Shown piece by piece: positions 33,629 through 43,036 of a stretch of 64,000 nt of DNA. The notes under the pieces are model-generated. The model was not told where the DNA came from and did not search any database. It saw nothing but the letters and a program-made list of their open reading frames with translations. The translations under genes and the position numbers were made by a program. Source of the DNA: Bradyrhizobium sp. CCGUVB4N. GTDB lineage: Bacteria > Pseudomonadota > Alphaproteobacteria > Rhizobiales > Xanthobacteraceae. Each line of letters begins with the position of its first letter. Within the stretch, counting starts at the first letter, position 1. The DNA is taken from assembly GCF_024199945.1 (NCBI RefSeq), contig NZ_JANADP010000001.1, positions 5,022,001-5,086,000 of the forward strand. Direction: 5' to 3'.

Positions 33629-34996
33629 TCATTTCTCCGGCTTCTTTTCCAACTTTTTGCCGCTGGTCTTCATCTCGCGGTAGCGCGCAGCACCACCCTC
33701 GCGAATGGTCTGCGGGCTGCGCTCCAGCGCCATGGCGTCGTCGGGCACGTCGCGCGTGATCACCGAGCCCGAGCCGATATAGGCGCCGTTGCCGATCTTC
33801 ACCGGCGCGACCAGCGAGGAGTTGGTGCCGACGAAGGCGCCCTGCCCGATCACCGTCTTGTGCTTCTTGAAGCCGTCGTAGTTGCAAGTGATGGTGCCGG
33901 CGCCGATGTTGGAATTGGCGCCGATGGTGGCGTCGCCGATGTAGGAGAGATGGTTGACCTTGACGCCGGCCTCCAGCGTCGCGGCCTTGGTCTCCACGAA
34001 ATTGCCGATCCGCGCGCCATCGCCGAGCGTGGTGCCGGGACGCAAGCGCGCATAGGGTCCGATCGAAACCTTCTTGCCGAGCGTGGTCTCGACGATATGC
34101 GAGAAGGAATGGATCACGGTGCCGTCGGCAATCGAGACACCCGGTCCGATCACCACGAACGGCTCGATGGTGACGTCCTTGCCGAACACGGTGTCGGCGG
34201 CGAGATACACGGTTTCGGGGGCGATCAGCGTGACGCCGGCCTCCATCGCGGCCTTGCGCAGCCGCGCCTGCATCACGCTTTCCGCTTCCGCAAGCTGGGC
34301 CTTGGTGTTGATGCCGCGCACCTCGTCCTCGCTGGTTTCGATCACGACGGACTCCCATCCATTGCTGCGGGTGACGCCGACCGCATCGGTCAGGTAATAC
34401 TCTGCCTTGGAATTCGCATTGCCTATCTTGTCCAGGATCGCGAGCGCGCGGCGGCCGTCGATCGCCATCACGCCGGCATTGCACAGATCGATCTTGCGCT
34501 CGTCCGCGCTGGCGTCGGCGTGCTCGCGGATCGCGACCAGACGGTCGCCCTCGACGATGAAACGGCCATAGCCGGTCGGATCCGCCGCGCGAAAACCGAG
34601 CGCGGCAATTGCAGCACCTTTCGCCAGCGGCGCACGGAGCCGTGCAAAGGTCTCGGCCGAGATCAGCGGCGTATCGCCGAAGGCGATCAACACGTCGTCG
34701 ACGCCTCGCGCAATCGCCTCCCGCGCCGCCAGCACGGCATGCGCCGTGCCGAGCCGCTCGGCCTGCACGAAGATGAGCGCATCGGAGCGGATCCGCTTCG
34801 CCTCGTCCGCGACCGCCTGGTGATCAGGGCCGATCACGACCGCAAGCGCAGTGCCGGTTCCGCGCGGTGCGGCACCGAGCACATGGGCAAGCAGCGTCTG
34901 GGAAGCGACGGGATTCAGCACTTTCGGCAGGCTGGATCGCATTCGCGTGCCTTCGCCGGCGGCGAGCACGATCGTGAGGCTTGAGCGGGCGGTCAT
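33629..34996 (-). CDS. glmU: Bifunctional GlcN-1-P acetyltransferase / UDP-GlcNAc pyrophosphorylase
   Basis: A 455-residue cytoplasmic enzyme catalysing the last two steps to UDP-GlcNAc. The N-terminal nucleotidyltransferase shows LTIVLAAGEGTRMRSSLPKV, the signature GxGTRMxSxxPK. The C-terminal left-handed beta-helix carries hexapeptide repeats (IGANSNIGAGTITCNYDGFK, catalytic and CoA-binding region). The ATG at 34996 (MTARSS) gives normal length; a 17-residue upstream extension is not family-like. glmS lies about 680 bases further on in the same direction. Confidence 0.96.
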   Translation of the reverse strand: MTARSSLTIVLAAGEGTRMRSSLPKVLNPVASQTLLAHVLGAAPRGTGTALAVVIGPDHQAVADEAKRIRSDALIFVQAERLGTAHAVLAAREAIARGVDDVLIAFGDTPLISAETFARLRAPLAKGAAIAALGFRAADPTGYGRFIVEGDRLVAIREHADASADERKIDLCNAGVMAIDGRRALAILDKIGNANSKAEYYLTDAVGVTRSNGWESVVIETSEDEVRGINTKAQLAEAESVMQARLRKAAMEAGVTLIAPETVYLAADTVFGKDVTIEPFVVIGPGVSIADGTVIHSFSHIVETTLGKKVSIGPYARLRPGTTLGDGARIGNFVETKAATLEAGVKVNHLSYIGDATIGANSNIGAGTITCNYDGFKKHKTVIGQGAFVGTNSSLVAPVKIGNGAYIGSGSVITRDVPDDAMALERSPQTIREGGAARYREMKTSGKKLEKKPEK

Positions 34997-35176
34997 CGCA
35001 ATCCTGTCAAAAATGGTCGAATCGATCATCACATCGACGGGCGACACGCCAATGTCGTCCGAGCTAGTTGCCTTGCTACCCCCGCAAACGCCCGGAATTC
35101 AAGTGCGCGTGGGTTTTCCTGTTAATGTTCCCTGATTGATTCGGGGAAGCCAGGCAGGGCTGGGCACTAAACGTTC

Positions 35177-36604
35177 ATGGCAAAGGATTCCGACCCACTG
35201 GCGGATGCCTTCGGCGACAAGGAGACCGGCGGACTGTTCTCCGGACTCTTGGCAGAAGAAAGCACATTCGATCGCCGGATGATGTGGCGGCTGGGCTCGT
35301 GGGGAGTCGCGGCCGTCGGTGCCGTTGTGGTGGCCGTGCTGGGCAACCAGGCCCAGCTCGGCTGGCGGCGCGACCAGGTCGCCTCGGCCGATCTCGCCCG
35401 CCAGTCCGACCGTCTGCAGGTGCTGACCAAGGAAAGCCAGCTCGAGGCGCGTCGCCTCGCCTCCGCCATCGAGACGCTGAACACCGATCGAGACCGACTC
35501 TATTCGCGCGTCACGGTGCTCGAGCAGGGACTTGATTCCGTCACCGGCGCCATCGCCAAGCAGAGCGCGACATCGCCGCAAGCGCCCGCGTCGAAGCCGC
35601 AGGACACGCCGATCGCCACCGCACAGCCCCCGGCTCCGGATGTCGCGCCGGTCGCGTCGACCGCGGCCTCGCTGGTCGACAAGCCGCGCGCGGGGGCCGG
35701 CAAGGAGCCCAAGGAAGCGTCGAAGGAAGCGTCGAAGGACAGCTTGAAAGACGCGGCCAAGGATCAACCGGGCCCGCCGCCACAGACTGCCTCTGCCGCA
35801 TCGCTCGTTCCGCTGACGACGTCGGCGGTGCCGATCCTGCCGTTGGTGCCATCGAAGTCGATCATGGCGCCGCCTGATCCGGCGGCTTCGAAACTGATTC
35901 AGCCTCAACCAGACGCCTCGGAGCAGAAGCCCGAGTCGACGCCCGCCCCGACCGAAGTCGCCGCGGCGCCAGCCAAGCCCCCCGAGGCAACCGAAGCCGA
36001 GTCTCCCGCAATCGCAGTCCAGCAGACGCGCTTTGCCATCGATCTCGGCGGTGCGAACTCGGTCGACGGCCTGCGCGCGCTCTGGCGCAGCCTGAGCAAG
36101 TCCCATCCGGAGGTCGCCGCACTGCGGCCGATCATCATGATCAAGGAAGGCAATAACGGCCTCGGCATGCAGCTCCGTCTGGGGGCCGGCCCCTTGATCA
36201 ATGCTGCCGCCGCCGCAAAGCTTTGCGCAGGCCTTGCCGAGAACGACCGCCACTGCGAGACGACCGTGTTCGACGGCCAGCGCCTGTCGATGCGCGGCGG
36301 CGCTGACAAGGGCCAAGACAAGGGACAAGATAAGGGGCAGGACAAGGGTTCAGACAAGAACCAGGACAAGAGCTCGGAGAAGAGCCAGGAAAAGAGCCAG
36401 GACGCGGTGCCGCAAGCTGAAACCGCGCCTGCGCCCGCGCCCGCCGCCAAGCCGGACAAGCGTCGCCGAAGCTACTCCTCCAAGCGCTCGTCAAGGCGCG
36501 AGGAGCCGGCGCCGCCGCCTGCACCCGCGCCGCAGCCGGCCGCTCAGGCCAAGCCGGAGACGGCATCGGCGAGTTCGACGATAACGTCGTTTTTCAGACG
36601 TTGA
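35177..36604 (+). CDS. Single-pass membrane protein with SPOR-like periplasmic domain
   Basis: 475 residues. One transmembrane helix (GSWGVAAVGAVVVAVLG, about 41-57), a coiled coil (about 68-120, ARQSDRLQVLTKESQLEARR), a long Pro/Ala/Lys linker, and a globular SPOR-like segment (about 278-375: FAIDLGGANSVDGLRALWRS, then RLGAGPLINAAAAAKLCAGL). A Lys/Asp/Gln/Ser repeat tract follows (DKGQDKGQDKGQDKGSDK), then a basic tail. SPOR domains bind denuded peptidoglycan, so a cell-envelope role is likely. This fits the adjacent glmU, which is divergent. The SPOR assignment is by pattern only. Confidence 0.75.
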   Translation: MAKDSDPLADAFGDKETGGLFSGLLAEESTFDRRMMWRLGSWGVAAVGAVVVAVLGNQAQLGWRRDQVASADLARQSDRLQVLTKESQLEARRLASAIETLNTDRDRLYSRVTVLEQGLDSVTGAIAKQSATSPQAPASKPQDTPIATAQPPAPDVAPVASTAASLVDKPRAGAGKEPKEASKEASKDSLKDAAKDQPGPPPQTASAASLVPLTTSAVPILPLVPSKSIMAPPDPAASKLIQPQPDASEQKPESTPAPTEVAAAPAKPPEATEAESPAIAVQQTRFAIDLGGANSVDGLRALWRSLSKSHPEVAALRPIIMIKEGNNGLGMQLRLGAGPLINAAAAAKLCAGLAENDRHCETTVFDGQRLSMRGGADKGQDKGQDKGQDKGSDKNQDKSSEKSQEKSQDAVPQAETAPAPAPAAKPDKRRRSYSSKRSSRREEPAPPPAPAPQPAAQAKPETASASSTITSFFRR

Positions 36605-36659
36605 GGGGATCAGGGCTTCCGATTGAAACGCCGGAGCATCTCGCCTGAGACAGCGCCGC

Positions 36660-36749
36660 CTAGAGAGCGGCCATCAACTGGCTGATCTTGATTGCCCCGC
36701 AAATGATCATACCCCAAAGCGCAAAATTGACCTGCAACGCTTCAACCAT
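36660..36749 (-). CDS. 29-residue small membrane protein
   Basis: The frame MVEALQVNFALWGMIICGAI then KISQLMAAL is almost entirely one hydrophobic helix. A GAGG ribosome-binding site stands 6 bases before the ATG at 36749. It is isolated in the interval between the SPOR-like gene and the 126-residue membrane protein. The upstream in-frame extension (basic, RRRDRRSNQK) looks non-coding. Its size is within the range of bacterial small membrane regulators; function is unknown. Confidence 0.4.
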   Translation of the reverse strand: MVEALQVNFALWGMIICGAIKISQLMAAL

Positions 36750-37001
36750 TGCCAACCTCGCTCGCATCCCCGCAGTCGCGTTCTTGAACGACGTGATCTG
36801 CTTCTGATTAGATCTGCGATCACGCCTACGCTTCAAGTCGAATGTTAGGCGACGTTGAAATTCCCGCAAATCCGTATGGCTACGGTTCTAATGCGTTCGG
36901 GATGCCGCAAATCCATGCAGCGGCCCCTCCGCGATGCCCCCCGGTGCAAAAATCCCCCCGCCCCTGTTGCTCCCTCCCGCCATCCCGACCATATTGCCGG
37001 C

Positions 37002-37382
37002 ATGACAAAGAAGCCGTTTCGCCTCACGCCCTACCAGGTGCAGTTTCTCATCGTCGTCGGTTTCGTCACCGTCGGCTGGGCGCTCTATGTGCGCTATCTC
37101 GCGGTCGAGTTCTCGCAGGTGGCGCTCGCATGCGATGCCGGCCTGCAGACCATGATCTGCAAGGCGCGCTCTGTGTCGACGTCGCTGTTCAAGAATTCGG
37201 TGTTCGGCATCGTCGCGCTGGTGATCGCGACGCTGAACCTGATGCGGCCGTCGATCGTGCTGCTCACGCTCGGCGTGGTCGCAGCCGGCCTCGGCATCGT
37301 GCTCTACAACATCGTGCTGTCGGGCCTGGCGATCGGCCTGCTCATCCTTGGCTTTGCTCGGCCCGCGCCCGCCACAGCGTGA
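37002..37382 (+). CDS. Small polytopic membrane protein (126 aa)
   Basis: A 126-residue protein with about four hydrophobic segments (YQVQFLIVVGFVTVGWALYV; SVFGIVALVIATLNLM; IVLLTLGVVAAGLGIVLYNI; SGLAIGLLILGFA) and two Cys (ACDAGLQTMICKA) in the first loop. No family is recognised. The ATG at 37002 (MTKKPFRLTPYQ) starts at the first membrane segment. Its 3' end overlaps the ndvC 3' end by 41 bases on opposite strands. Confidence 0.7.
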   Translation: MTKKPFRLTPYQVQFLIVVGFVTVGWALYVRYLAVEFSQVALACDAGLQTMICKARSVSTSLFKNSVFGIVALVIATLNLMRPSIVLLTLGVVAAGLGIVLYNIVLSGLAIGLLILGFARPAPATA

Positions 37383-39006
37383 GCGCGAACAAGAGGTAGA
37401 TCGCGCAGGTCCACATCGCCTGCCAATTGTCGCGGCCTTCGTTCAGGATCACGTAGACCGCCGACAGCGCCAGCAGCCCTGCGAACACCGCTTCCGCGAT
37501 CGGTCGCACGCCGATCTGCGGGCGGTTCAGCATCAACAGCGCGAACGGCACCACCGCCATCGTCAGCGAGGCATAGGGGAAGTCGCGATAGCGCGGGTCG
37601 AACACGAAGCCGAGCGCGGTCTCGGCTGCGATCACCGCCGTCACCGCCAGGGTCAGGCCCAGCACGGCCGAGAGCTTTGACCATTTCCGCCCTTCGCGCG
37701 GACCGAGCAGGTCGAGGAAGCTCGGCAAATTGCGGCCGATGACAAGCGCCTGCGCGCAGAAGATCGGCGACAGGATGCCGGCGAGCAGCAGCATGCCCCA
37801 TTGCAGCCAGCCGCCCCAGCCGTAGCTCTCGTAATACATCTTGTCGACGGCGATCCCGAGCAGGATGCCCGCCGATGTCGCGGAGATGCCGACGCCGAGC
37901 CAGGCCGAGAAGCGCGGCGTCCAGGGCCGGCGGCGCAGCGTGATGCCGGCCACCGCGAACACCAGCACGCTGAGGACCATGCCGGCGCCCATGTACCATT
38001 TCCAGAACGGGAAATTGCTGATCGGCTCGCCCGGCGGATATTTCAGCTGGCGCCGGACGGAGTCGATCAGGCCCCAATAGCCGCCGACGGTGCCCTCGAG
38101 CCGCCGCTTCCACGGCTGGTCATAGGCCTCGATCAGGTTGACGCGAAACTTCAGCGCCTTCGCGAGCCCGAGGATTTCCGAGACCACGCGGGCCTGATTG
38201 GTGCGCGACGGCAGCGCGCCCTCGCGCATGCGGCCTTCGCTCGGCCAGCCGGTCTCGCCGATCAGGATTTCCTTGTCGGGGAACGCCACCGCCATGCGCT
38301 CGCGGATCGCCTCGACGTGGCTCGCGGCGAACTTCGCCTTCACCGGCATATCCTCCCAATAAGGCAGGATGTGAATCGTGACGAAGTCGACGGCGTCATA
38401 GACCTCGCGGTTCTTCAGCCAATATTCCCAGACGTCGGCATAGGTCACGGGCACGGTGACCTGCGCCTTCACCGAACGGATGATTGCGGTGAGGTCCGAC
38501 GTCGTCATCTCTCCGCGCAGCAACACCTCGTTGCCGACGACGAGCGCGGAGATGGTGTCGGGGAATTCCTTGGTGAGGCGAACGGCGGTCGCAACCTGTG
38601 CGAAATTCTTGGCGCGGTTGCTGCCGAGCCAGATGCCCTGGATCACCTTCAGCCCGCCGATCCTGGCCGCGACCGAAGGCACCTGGTCGAGCCCGTTCTC
38701 GATCGAGTAGGTGCGGACGCAGTCGGTGATCTCTTTGAGCTGGCGCAGATCCTGCTCGAGCTGGTCAGCCTCGATGTGGGTCCATTCGTTCAGCGGCGTC
38801 TGGTCGCCCCGGAACGGGGCGTAGGAGACGCATTGAACCTTGTCGTTGGGATCGATGGGCGCGCGCGCGAGCGTGATCGGCGTGGCAAGCCACCACCACA
38901 CGGCAGCAATCGCACCCAGGGAGACGAGCAGGAGCGCCAGTGGCGTACGAAGTGAAATCGGTTCCGTCCTCCGCGAGGGTCCGTCGATTACCTGCTCGCA
39001 CGCCAT
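37342..39006 (-). CDS. ndvC: NdvC-like GH17-fold membrane protein, beta-1,6 glucan synthesis
   Basis: 554 residues. An N-terminal transmembrane helix is followed by a periplasmic GH17-like domain (about 55-320) with both catalytic glutamates in place: VVGNEVLLRGE (acid/base) and IGETGWPSEG (nucleophile). A C-terminal block of about seven transmembrane helices follows. Bradyrhizobium japonicum NdvC, about 62 kDa, is needed for the beta-1,6 linkages of cyclic beta-(1,3)(1,6)-glucans, which serve in osmotic adaptation and nodulation. Size, fold and proximity to ndvB support the name. A transglycosylase mechanism is inferred from the intact active site. Confidence 0.85.
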   Translation of the reverse strand: MACEQVIDGPSRRTEPISLRTPLALLLVSLGAIAAVWWWLATPITLARAPIDPNDKVQCVSYAPFRGDQTPLNEWTHIEADQLEQDLRQLKEITDCVRTYSIENGLDQVPSVAARIGGLKVIQGIWLGSNRAKNFAQVATAVRLTKEFPDTISALVVGNEVLLRGEMTTSDLTAIIRSVKAQVTVPVTYADVWEYWLKNREVYDAVDFVTIHILPYWEDMPVKAKFAASHVEAIRERMAVAFPDKEILIGETGWPSEGRMREGALPSRTNQARVVSEILGLAKALKFRVNLIEAYDQPWKRRLEGTVGGYWGLIDSVRRQLKYPPGEPISNFPFWKWYMGAGMVLSVLVFAVAGITLRRRPWTPRFSAWLGVGISATSAGILLGIAVDKMYYESYGWGGWLQWGMLLLAGILSPIFCAQALVIGRNLPSFLDLLGPREGRKWSKLSAVLGLTLAVTAVIAAETALGFVFDPRYRDFPYASLTMAVVPFALLMLNRPQIGVRPIAEAVFAGLLALSAVYVILNEGRDNWQAMWTCAIYLLFALTLWRARAEQSQG

Positions 39007-39231
39007 CTGCCAAGGGGGTGCGGCAGGTCGGCTGCGCGCTCTCCCCGGGGAATTGGGCTGCGGCCGTTCGACCGGGCCCTAGGATCGTGACTTTGCTGGA
39101 CAAAAATCCAATTACAGGTCATTGGATTTTGCGGGACTTTTCCGCCGCATTGGAGACCCATTTGGACGCCATCACGTCGGCGTCCGCGAGGTCCTCCCGC
39201 GCGGGCGGACGGCTGAGATATTGGGGAATTC

Positions 39232-39828
39232 ATGCGGCGACGGGTGTTCGAGTTACGAAATGCGGTCCTGCGGCAGTTCGCCGCCACTTTGGCCGTCTCT
39301 TCCCTTGTCCTCCTGGCCAACATCGGCGGCGTTTCCGCCCAGAGCGGCTCGCCCGCGCCTGACCAGGGCAAGGCTGCCGCCCAGCCCGCCGACGCCGCCA
39401 AGGACGCCACCGCCCAGAACCAGCGCCGCACCGACGAATTCGCCGAAGCCGCCCAGGCCATCAACGGCCCGGCCGGCAACCCCGAATGCGTCTGGCTCGG
39501 CCGGCGCGTGGTGCGGCTGATGTGGCGGGATGACCTCGATACCGCGTTCCGCCATCTCGACCTCTATGACCGCTTCGGTTGCCCCGGCGGCCACATCCAG
39601 GCGGCGTTCCGCTGCCTGACCCGCTTCGGCGCCCAGATCGATCCCAAGATCGCCGAGACCCTGGACAGCCGGGTGCACGCGTGCTGGATCAATCCGGCCT
39701 CCCAGCCGCAGCAGGCGGCCGCCGCGGCCTCCCAGCCTCCGGCGCCGACGGCCGGCAATGCGCAGCCGCCCCAGCCGGCCGCGAGCCCCGCGCCTGCGGC
39801 AAGCCCGTCACCCGCTCCCCAGAAATAG
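39232..39828 (+). CDS. Secreted Cys-containing protein between ndvC and ndvB
   Basis: A 198-residue exported protein. A signal peptide (about 1-36, AVSSLVLLANIGGVSAQ) and an Ala/Asp/Pro linker precede a compact domain (about 75-150) with four Cys (PECVWLG, RFGCPGGHI, AFRCLTRFG, VHACWINP). A Pro/Ala/Gln-rich tail follows. The position between divergent ndvC and co-directional ndvB suggests a role in periplasmic glucan synthesis. An ndvD gene has been described in B. japonicum, but I cannot establish that this is it. Confidence 0.72.
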   Translation: MRRRVFELRNAVLRQFAATLAVSSLVLLANIGGVSAQSGSPAPDQGKAAAQPADAAKDATAQNQRRTDEFAEAAQAINGPAGNPECVWLGRRVVRLMWRDDLDTAFRHLDLYDRFGCPGGHIQAAFRCLTRFGAQIDPKIAETLDSRVHACWINPASQPQQAAAAASQPPAPTAGNAQPPQPAASPAPAASPSPAPQK

Positions 39829-40050
39829 CCGCGATCGTTTCAGCCGCCGTTCAGGAACGATCGGCGATAGCAACTGACGGCATTGCCGCGCGTTAACCCG
39901 ACCGAACAAGGCCATGCCCTGATAAGGACATGAGGCCATGACAGTTGAGAAACCGCGCGGCAGAGGTATGCTCCATTTGCCGCGGACTTGGTCGGATCTC
40001 GGGGTCGGATCCGCTGCCCTGCCCCCTCAGCCCCTTTTGGTTTAGCCGCG

Positions 40051-42714
40051 ATGCGCGTTGTCGCCGCCGTTCTGTTGCTCGTGTCCATGCTCCACGCCGG
40101 CCTCTGGGGAGTCCTGCGCGACAAGGAACCTGCGCCGGACTTCAAGGGCCTGTTGCCGAGCCTCTCCTACACCCCGTTCGAACCGGGGCATGTCGTCGAC
40201 AACAATGTCGATCCCGACAAGATTCGCGCCGACATGAAGAAGCTCTCCACCATGACGCGTGCCATCCGCTCCTACTCTGCGACGGAAGGCAACGAGCTGG
40301 TGCCGCCAATCGCCGCCGAATTCGGCCTCAAGGTCACCGTCGGCGCCTGGATCGGCAAGGACCCTGATCGCAACGAGCGCGAGATCAAGGCCGCGATCGA
40401 GCTCGCCCGCAAGAACAGCAACGTCAACGGCGTCGTCGTCGGCAACGAGGTGATCTACCGCGGTGAGCAGAAGGTCGAAGACCTCATCGAGATGATCAAG
40501 AAGGTGAAGAGCGCGGTCCGCGTGCCCGTCACCACCGGCGAGATCTGGAACATCTGGCGCGACAACCCCGACCTGGCCTCCAACGTCGACTTCATCGCTG
40601 CGCACGTGCTGCCCTATTGGGAGAATTTCCACTCGGACGAGGCGGTCGACCAGGCTGTCGACCGGTACAACCTGCTGCGCAACCTGTTTCCCGGCAAGCG
40701 CATCGTGATCGCCGAGTTCGGCTGGCCGAGCGCGGGTTATAATCTGCGCAAGGCCGATCCGGGTCCGTTCCAGCAAGCGCTGACGCTGCGCAACTTCGTC
40801 AGCCGTGCCGAAGCCATGGGCATGGAATACAACATCGTCGAAGCGATCGATCAGCCCTGGAAGTTTTTTGAAGGCGGCGTCGGTCCTTACTGGGGCATCC
40901 TCAACGCCAGCCGCGAGCCGAAATTCGCCTGGACCGGTCCGGTCGAGAACCCCGATTATTGGAAGCTGATGACGATCGCGCTGCTGGTCGGCATCCTGTT
41001 GTCGCTGCCGATCCTGCGGCTGGAGCAACCGACCGCCAAGCAGGCGTTCTTGCTGTCAGCCACCGCCAACGGCGTCGGCGCCTGGGCTGCGATCGTGTTC
41101 GCGTTCTGGAACGGGCACTATTTCGTCTTCGGCTCGGCCTTCGCGCTGACGCTCGGCATGATCCTGCTCGTGCCGCTGGTGCTGATCGCGATGGCCCGCG
41201 TCGACGAGATCGCGGCCGTCGCCTTCGGCCGGCCGCCGCAGCGGCTGCTCGCCAAGGGCAAGCCGATCGAGAACGTGCCCGAGAATTACTACCCGAAGGT
41301 CTCGATCCATATCCCCGCGTATTTCGAGCCGGTCGACATGCTCAAGCAGACGCTCGATGCGCTGTCGCGGCTCGACTATCCGAACTACGAATGCGTGGTC
41401 ATCATCAACAACACGCCCGACCCCGCATTCTGGCAGCCGATCCAGGACCACTGCCGCGCGCTCGGCGAACGCTTCAAGTTCATCAACGCCGAGAAGGTGC
41501 AGGGCTTCAAGGCCGGCGCGCTGCGCATCGCCATGGACCGCACCGCCGTCGATGCCGAGATCATCGGCATCCTCGATGCCGACTATGTCGTCGAGCCCGA
41601 CTGGCTGAAGGACCTCGTGCCGGCGTTCGCCGACCCGCGCGTCGGCCTGGTGCAGGCGCCGCAGGAGCATCGCGACGGCGACCTGTCGATCATGCACTAC
41701 ATCATGAACGGCGAATATGCCGGTTTCTTCGACATCGGCATGGTCCAGCGCAACGAGCTCAACGCCGTCATCGTGCACGGCACGATGTGCCTTATCCGCC
41801 GTGCGGCGATGGACATGGCGGGCGGCTGGTCATCCGACACGATCTGCGAGGACTCGGACCTCGGGCTCGCGATCCAGGAGCTTGGCTGGACCACCCACTA
41901 CACCCGCTACCGCTACGGCCAGGGCCTGCTGCCCGATACCTACGAGGCCTTCAAGAAGCAGCGTCACCGCTGGGCCTATGGCGGCCTCCAGATCGTGAAG
42001 AAGCACTGGCGGCATTTCCTGCCCGGACGGAGCCGGCTGACGCCCGACCAGAAGCGCGAATATGGTCTCGGCTGGCTGAACTGGCTGGGGGCCGAAAGCC
42101 TCGGCGTGGTCGTGGCGCTGCTCAACCTCATCTGGGTGCCGATCGTGGCGTTTGCCGACATCGCCATCCCGGACAAGATTCTGACGCTGCCGATCATCGG
42201 CGCCTTCGTCGTCTCGCTCGCGCACTTCCTGTCGATGTACCGGCTGCGCGTCGCGATCAAACCCGGCCAGATGCTGGGTGCCATGATCGCGGCCATGAGC
42301 GTGCAATGGACGGTGTCGCGGGCGGTCGCGCAAGGACTGATCACAGAGCACATCGCATTCGCGCGCACCTCCAAGGGCGGCCTGTCCAGGATGTCGATCG
42401 AGTTCCAGGCGTTCTGGGAGGCGGTGATCGGCGCCCTGCTGCTGATCGGCTCCGGCGTGCTGATCGCCTCCAACAGTTTCAGGCAGATCACCGAGATCTA
42501 CATCTTCGCAGGCGTGCTGGTGCTGCAGAGCCTGCCGTTCCTCGCCGCGGTCGCGATTGCGATCCTCGAGCTCAGCCGCATCAACTCGTTCCAGTTCTGG
42601 CGCGACAGCGCGATCCGCACCGCCGAGCTGATCGGCTTGCGCCCCGTCGCGCTGCCGACACCCGCCGGCCCCGCACAGCCGGTGCCGAGCGAGGTGCGGC
42701 GGGAGGCGAACTGA
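40051..42714 (+). CDS. ndvB: NdvB-like beta-(1,3)/(1,6) glucan synthase, GH17 + GT2 fusion
   Basis: 887 residues. A signal/anchor is followed by a GH17-like domain (about 30-300) with intact glutamates VVGNEVIYRGE and IAEFGWPSAG, then transmembrane segments. A family 2 glycosyltransferase domain (about 405-660) has DADYVVEPDW (DxD), EDSDLG and the QRHRW motif of processive synthases. Four or more C-terminal membrane helices complete it. It matches in layout and size the 102-kDa B. japonicum NdvB that makes cyclic beta-glucans from UDP-glucose. The ATG at 40051 lacks a clear ribosome-binding site; an upstream TTG at 39988 is less likely. Confidence 0.9.
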   Translation: MRVVAAVLLLVSMLHAGLWGVLRDKEPAPDFKGLLPSLSYTPFEPGHVVDNNVDPDKIRADMKKLSTMTRAIRSYSATEGNELVPPIAAEFGLKVTVGAWIGKDPDRNEREIKAAIELARKNSNVNGVVVGNEVIYRGEQKVEDLIEMIKKVKSAVRVPVTTGEIWNIWRDNPDLASNVDFIAAHVLPYWENFHSDEAVDQAVDRYNLLRNLFPGKRIVIAEFGWPSAGYNLRKADPGPFQQALTLRNFVSRAEAMGMEYNIVEAIDQPWKFFEGGVGPYWGILNASREPKFAWTGPVENPDYWKLMTIALLVGILLSLPILRLEQPTAKQAFLLSATANGVGAWAAIVFAFWNGHYFVFGSAFALTLGMILLVPLVLIAMARVDEIAAVAFGRPPQRLLAKGKPIENVPENYYPKVSIHIPAYFEPVDMLKQTLDALSRLDYPNYECVVIINNTPDPAFWQPIQDHCRALGERFKFINAEKVQGFKAGALRIAMDRTAVDAEIIGILDADYVVEPDWLKDLVPAFADPRVGLVQAPQEHRDGDLSIMHYIMNGEYAGFFDIGMVQRNELNAVIVHGTMCLIRRAAMDMAGGWSSDTICEDSDLGLAIQELGWTTHYTRYRYGQGLLPDTYEAFKKQRHRWAYGGLQIVKKHWRHFLPGRSRLTPDQKREYGLGWLNWLGAESLGVVVALLNLIWVPIVAFADIAIPDKILTLPIIGAFVVSLAHFLSMYRLRVAIKPGQMLGAMIAAMSVQWTVSRAVAQGLITEHIAFARTSKGGLSRMSIEFQAFWEAVIGALLLIGSGVLIASNSFRQITEIYIFAGVLVLQSLPFLAAVAIAILELSRINSFQFWRDSAIRTAELIGLRPVALPTPAGPAQPVPSEVRREAN

Positions 42715-42740
42715 TCCGGGGCCGATTTGGGCGCCCCGGA
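42715..42740 (+). terminator. Possible hairpin terminator after ndvB
   Basis: Stem TCCGGGG (42715-42721) with CCCCGGA (42734-42740), starting right after the ndvB stop. No T-tract follows, so Rho-independent function is doubtful. Confidence 0.3.
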
Positions 42741-42760
42741 CCCCATGATTAAAAGTCACG
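42738..42760 (-). repeat. Inverted fragment of tRNA-Lys (anticodon arm)
   Basis: Read on the minus strand this is CGTGACTTTTAATCATGGGG plus TCC. It equals bases 43063-43085 of the tRNA-Lys gene at 22 of 23 positions, spanning anticodon arm and variable loop. The match stops sharply at both sides. It is too short to be a tRNA gene. The surrounding 42761-42875 stretch contains no gene. Confidence 0.75.
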
Positions 42761-42875
42761 AGGTCTTTGGGCGTGGATGACGGCTCACCAATCAGGTTCA
42801 AATCCCCGGCCTAAGCGCCGGAATCGGCGAGCAAATCCTCGCTACTGCCGCGTGTTTCGGCAGCCACCCCTGCTA

Positions 42876-42904
42876 TTGACCTCCGCGTCCCATCCCCCTA
42901 CACA
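42876..42904 (+). promoter_or_regulatory. Possible promoter of tRNA-Lys
   Basis: TTGACC (42876-42881), a 17-base spacer and TACACA (42899-42904) form a plausible sigma-70 promoter about 130 bases upstream of the tRNA. No other gene follows before the tRNA. Confidence 0.4.
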
Positions 42905-43036
42905 GCGCGGGCCGAAAGCATGATCCGGAAACCGCCGGTTCTCCCCGCAGCGCTTCAGTCAAACGCGGGCAAGACATGCTTTTCCAAATGTCCGACGACG
43001 ATGGCGATCAATCGGAAAGCCATCCGGCGGCCATGG

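Noticed and set aside
42761..42875. Second, degenerate tRNA gene upstream of tRNA-Lys
   Set aside because: Anticodon-arm and T-arm-like pieces exist but in opposite orientations, and no cloverleaf can be closed.
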